Of a stretch of DNA of 7,393 bases, positions 5,759 through 7,393 are shown piece after piece. The position numbers were made by a program, and so were the translations under genes. The stretch is from an uncultured Actinomycetospora sp. (GTDB lineage Bacteria; Actinomycetota; Actinomycetes; Mycobacteriales; Pseudonocardiaceae). Position 1 is the stretch's first letter; each line of letters begins with the position of its first letter. The stretch lies in the NCBI GenBank assembly GCA_902805495.1, contig CADCTH010000110.1, forward strand, positions 1 through 7,393, read 5' to 3'. Under the pieces are notes generated by a model. It had not been told where the DNA came from. It was given only the letters and a program-made list of their open reading frames with translations, and searched no databases.

Positions 5759-6010
5759 TCATGACCGTGAGGTACCCCCTCCGCCCCCCGCGTCGTCGTC
5801 CCCCGGCGACGTCGTCCACTGCGTGGGGATCCGGACCTCCGGGGCGCCGGACGCGGAGCCCGCCCGACCGGTCTCCGCCCACGACTCCAGGTCGGTGACC
5901 TGGCGCAGCACCCGCGGGCGGATGCCGCGCAGGTGGGGTAGGACCCTCTCCGCTTCGCGCAGCTCGCGCTCGACGCGCAGCCTGTCCCTGTCTCGCTCGG
6001 TCCGCGCCAT
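5759..6010 (-). CDS. Small charged hypothetical protein (83 aa)
   Basis: An 83-residue protein that I do not recognise. The first half is highly charged and likely helical (ARTERDRDRLRVERELREAE, residues 2-21), followed by a short LPHLRGIRPRVLRQVTDLESW segment (24-44). The tail is flexible and Gly/Asp-rich, ending in GGGGGTSRS. Coding support comes from high third-position GC and GAGGA five bases before ATG at 6010. The frame extends further upstream to an ATG at 6130, but that part is Arg/Gly-rich and lacks a ribosome site. It lies upstream of the ANTAR gene on the same strand with a 137-base gap, so it is probably a separate transcript. It is divergent from glyA. It could be a nucleic-acid or protein-binding adaptor, but nothing specific supports that. 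Confidence 0.5.
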   Translation of the reverse strand: MARTERDRDRLRVERELREAERVLPHLRGIRPRVLRQVTDLESWAETGRAGSASGAPEVRIPTQWTTSPGDDDAGGGGGTSRS

Positions 6011-6140
6011 GACGTCCTCAGTCGGGTCGCGCCCCCCGCCCCTCACGGGAGGCTCGCCGACGAGGTCCGGGCCGACCCGGCCCACTCTGCCGCGATGGCG
6101 ATCCGGTGTCGACTCCGGCGCGCGCCGCACGGGCCGGGTG

Positions 6141-6170
6141 TTGACGCCCCCGAACGGCGATGTCTACAGT
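6141..6170 (+). promoter_or_regulatory. glyA promoter (-35/-10)
   Basis: TTGACG (6141-6146) and TACAGT (6165-6170) with an 18-base spacer form the best housekeeping-type promoter in the window, matching the consensus at five of six and four of six positions. Transcription would start near 6177, giving a leader of about 37 bases. That is too short for a riboswitch but long enough for the AAGAGGA ribosome site at 6201-6207. Confidence 0.6.
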
Positions 6171-6190
6171 CGGCGGCAGTAGATATATCA
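6163..6190. promoter_or_regulatory. Palindromes over the glyA start site, candidate operator
   Basis: A perfect palindrome, GATATATC (6182-6189), lies just after the predicted transcription start in otherwise very GC-rich DNA. A second inverted repeat, TCTAC (6163-6167) with GTAGA (6179-6183), spans the -10 and overlaps it. Position and AT-rich symmetry suit a dimeric repressor site, for example of a GntR-type regulator. The regulator is not in the window and its identity is a guess. Confidence 0.42.
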
Positions 6191-6213
6191 GTTGGCGAGC
6201 AAGAGGACCGCGA

Positions 6214-7393
6214 ATGTCGATCACAGCCGCTCCTGACCACGCCGCGGTGCTCGGCCGGTCGCTCGCCGACACCGATCCCGAGGTCCACGCCCAGGTCGTG
6301 GCGGAGCTCCGCCGGCAGCACCGGACGCTCGAGATGATCGCGAGCGAGAACTTCGCGCCGCAGGCGGTCATGGAGGCACAGGGCTCGGTCCTGACCAACA
6401 AGTACGCCGAGGGCTACCCGGGGCGGCGCTACTACGGCGGCTGCGAGCACGTCGACGTCGTCGAGCAGCTCGCGATCGACCGGCTGAAGGCCCTGTTCGG
6501 CGCCGAGTACGCCAACGTCCAGCCCCACTCCGGCGCCCAGGCCAACGCCGCGGTCATGGCCGCCCTGCTCACGCCGGGCGACACGATCCTGGGCCTCGCG
6601 CTGGCCCACGGGGGCCACCTCACCCACGGCATGCACCTGAACTTCTCGGGTCGCCTCTACGACGTCGCCGCCTACCACGTCCGCGAGGACGACCACCGCG
6701 TCGACATGGCCGAGGTCGAGCGGCTGGCGCACGCCCACCGCCCGAAGCTGATCATCGCCGGCTGGTCGGCCTACCCGCGCCAGCAGGACTTCGCGGAGTT
6801 CCGGCGGATCGCCGACGCGGTGGGCGCCTGGCTGATGGTCGACATGGCGCACTTCGCCGGCCTCGTCGCGGCGGGCCTGCACCCGTCGCCGGTGCCCCAC
6901 GCCGACGTGGTCACGTCGACGACGCACAAGACGCTCGGCGGCCCGCGCGGCGGCGTGATCCTCGCGGGCACCCGGGAGCTCGCGAAGAAGCTGAACTCCA
7001 GCGTCTTCCCCGGGCAGCAGGGCGGCCCGCTCGAGCACGTGATCGCCGCGAAGGCGGTGGCGTTCGGGCTGGCCGCGACACCCGGGTTCCGCGAGCGCCA
7101 GGAGCGCACCCTCGCGGGCGCCCGCATCCTCGCCGAGCGGCTCCTCGAGGAGCCGGGCATCGGCGTCGTCTCCGGCGGCACGGACGTCCACCTCGTGCTG
7201 GTCGACCTGCGCGCGTCCGACCTCGACGGCAAGCAGGCCGAGGACCGCCTGCACCGCGTGGGGATCACGGTCAACCGCAACGCGGTGCCGTTCGACCCGC
7301 GCCCGCCGATGGTCACCTCGGGCCTGCGGATCGGCACCCCGGCGCTGGCCACCCGCGGCTTCGGGGCCGAGGAGTTCGCCGAGGTCGCCGACG
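6214..7393 (+). CDS. glyA: Serine hydroxymethyltransferase, 3' end cut by window
   Basis: PLP-dependent cytoplasmic enzyme (EC 2.1.2.1) that interconverts serine plus tetrahydrofolate with glycine plus 5,10-methylene-tetrahydrofolate, the main entry of one-carbon units. The first 393 residues are present; the family is usually about 415-430, so some 25-40 C-terminal residues lie beyond the window. Clear landmarks are TLEMIASENFAP (38-49), NKYAEGYPGRRYYGGCEHVD (62-81), HSGAQANAAVM (105-115), the cofactor-binding DMAHFAGLVAAGLHPSP (210-226), and the PLP lysine K239 in TSTTHKTLGGPRGG (234-247). FPGQQGGPLEH (265-275) and TSGLRIGTPALATRGF (368-383) follow. ATG at 6214 has AAGAGGA six bases upstream and a good promoter. 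All visible catalytic motifs are intact. It is monocistronic or first in its operon as far as the window shows. Actinobacteria often carry more than one glyA; which copy this is cannot be told here. Confidence 0.95.
   Translation, partial: MSITAAPDHAAVLGRSLADTDPEVHAQVVAELRRQHRTLEMIASENFAPQAVMEAQGSVLTNKYAEGYPGRRYYGGCEHVDVVEQLAIDRLKALFGAEYANVQPHSGAQANAAVMAALLTPGDTILGLALAHGGHLTHGMHLNFSGRLYDVAAYHVREDDHRVDMAEVERLAHAHRPKLIIAGWSAYPRQQDFAEFRRIADAVGAWLMVDMAHFAGLVAAGLHPSPVPHADVVTSTTHKTLGGPRGGVILAGTRELAKKLNSSVFPGQQGGPLEHVIAAKAVAFGLAATPGFRERQERTLAGARILAERLLEEPGIGVVSGGTDVHLVLVDLRASDLDGKQAEDRLHRVGITVNRNAVPFDPRPPMVTSGLRIGTPALATRGFGAEEFAEVAD

Noticed and set aside
6171..6213. Riboswitch in the glyA leader
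   Set aside because: The predicted leader is only about 37 bases and shows no aptamer-like structure.
6043..7254. 403-residue minus-strand ORF opposite glyA
   Set aside because: Biased Val/Arg/Asp/His composition typical of antisense ORFs in GC-rich genes; glyA on the plus strand is unambiguous.

Overview
The window is very GC-rich (about 70% or more by eye), with G or C at nearly every third codon position. Its gene content (a GAF-ANTAR regulator, a DUF3040 protein, a STAS protein and an actinobacterial-type GlyA) points to a high-GC actinobacterium. Pseudonocardia or a relative is a plausible guess but is not proven. No rRNA, tRNA, CRISPR array, IS element or phage gene was seen.

Layout. 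(a) 1-2147, plus strand: an amide-use pair, an AmiS/UreI-type channel (139-783) followed by formamidase FmdA (825-2078), closed by a very strong GC-rich hairpin terminator (2096-2147). (b) 2085-3455, minus strand: a small hypothetical gene (2085-2384) that runs convergently into fmdA and encodes the other strand of that terminator. Upstream of it lies a two-gene unit: an unrecognised 127-aa protein (3072-3455) overlaps by four bases a STAS-domain protein (2674-3075) that has Asp at the usual phospho-serine position. A STAS-like C-terminal fragment follows in another frame (about 2540-2703), suggesting a frameshift or decayed tandem domain. (c) 3645-4870, plus strand, divergent from the STAS unit: a CPBP-family intramembrane protease and a small DUF3040 membrane protein. 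(d) 4881-6010, minus strand: a GAF-ANTAR regulator, preceded by an 83-aa charged hypothetical protein. (e) 6141-7393, plus strand: a clear -35/-10 promoter, an overlapping palindrome, and glyA (serine hydroxymethyltransferase), cut by the window edge.

How they work together: AmiS and FmdA would import short amides and split formamide to formate and ammonia, a nitrogen-scavenging function. GlyA supplies glycine and one-carbon folate. The central genes look like signalling and envelope functions. No single multi-gene pathway ties the whole window together. The parts most worth a second look are the STAS unit with its unknown coupled partner and frameshifted tail, the terminator that doubles as coding sequence, and the palindrome at the glyA start site.
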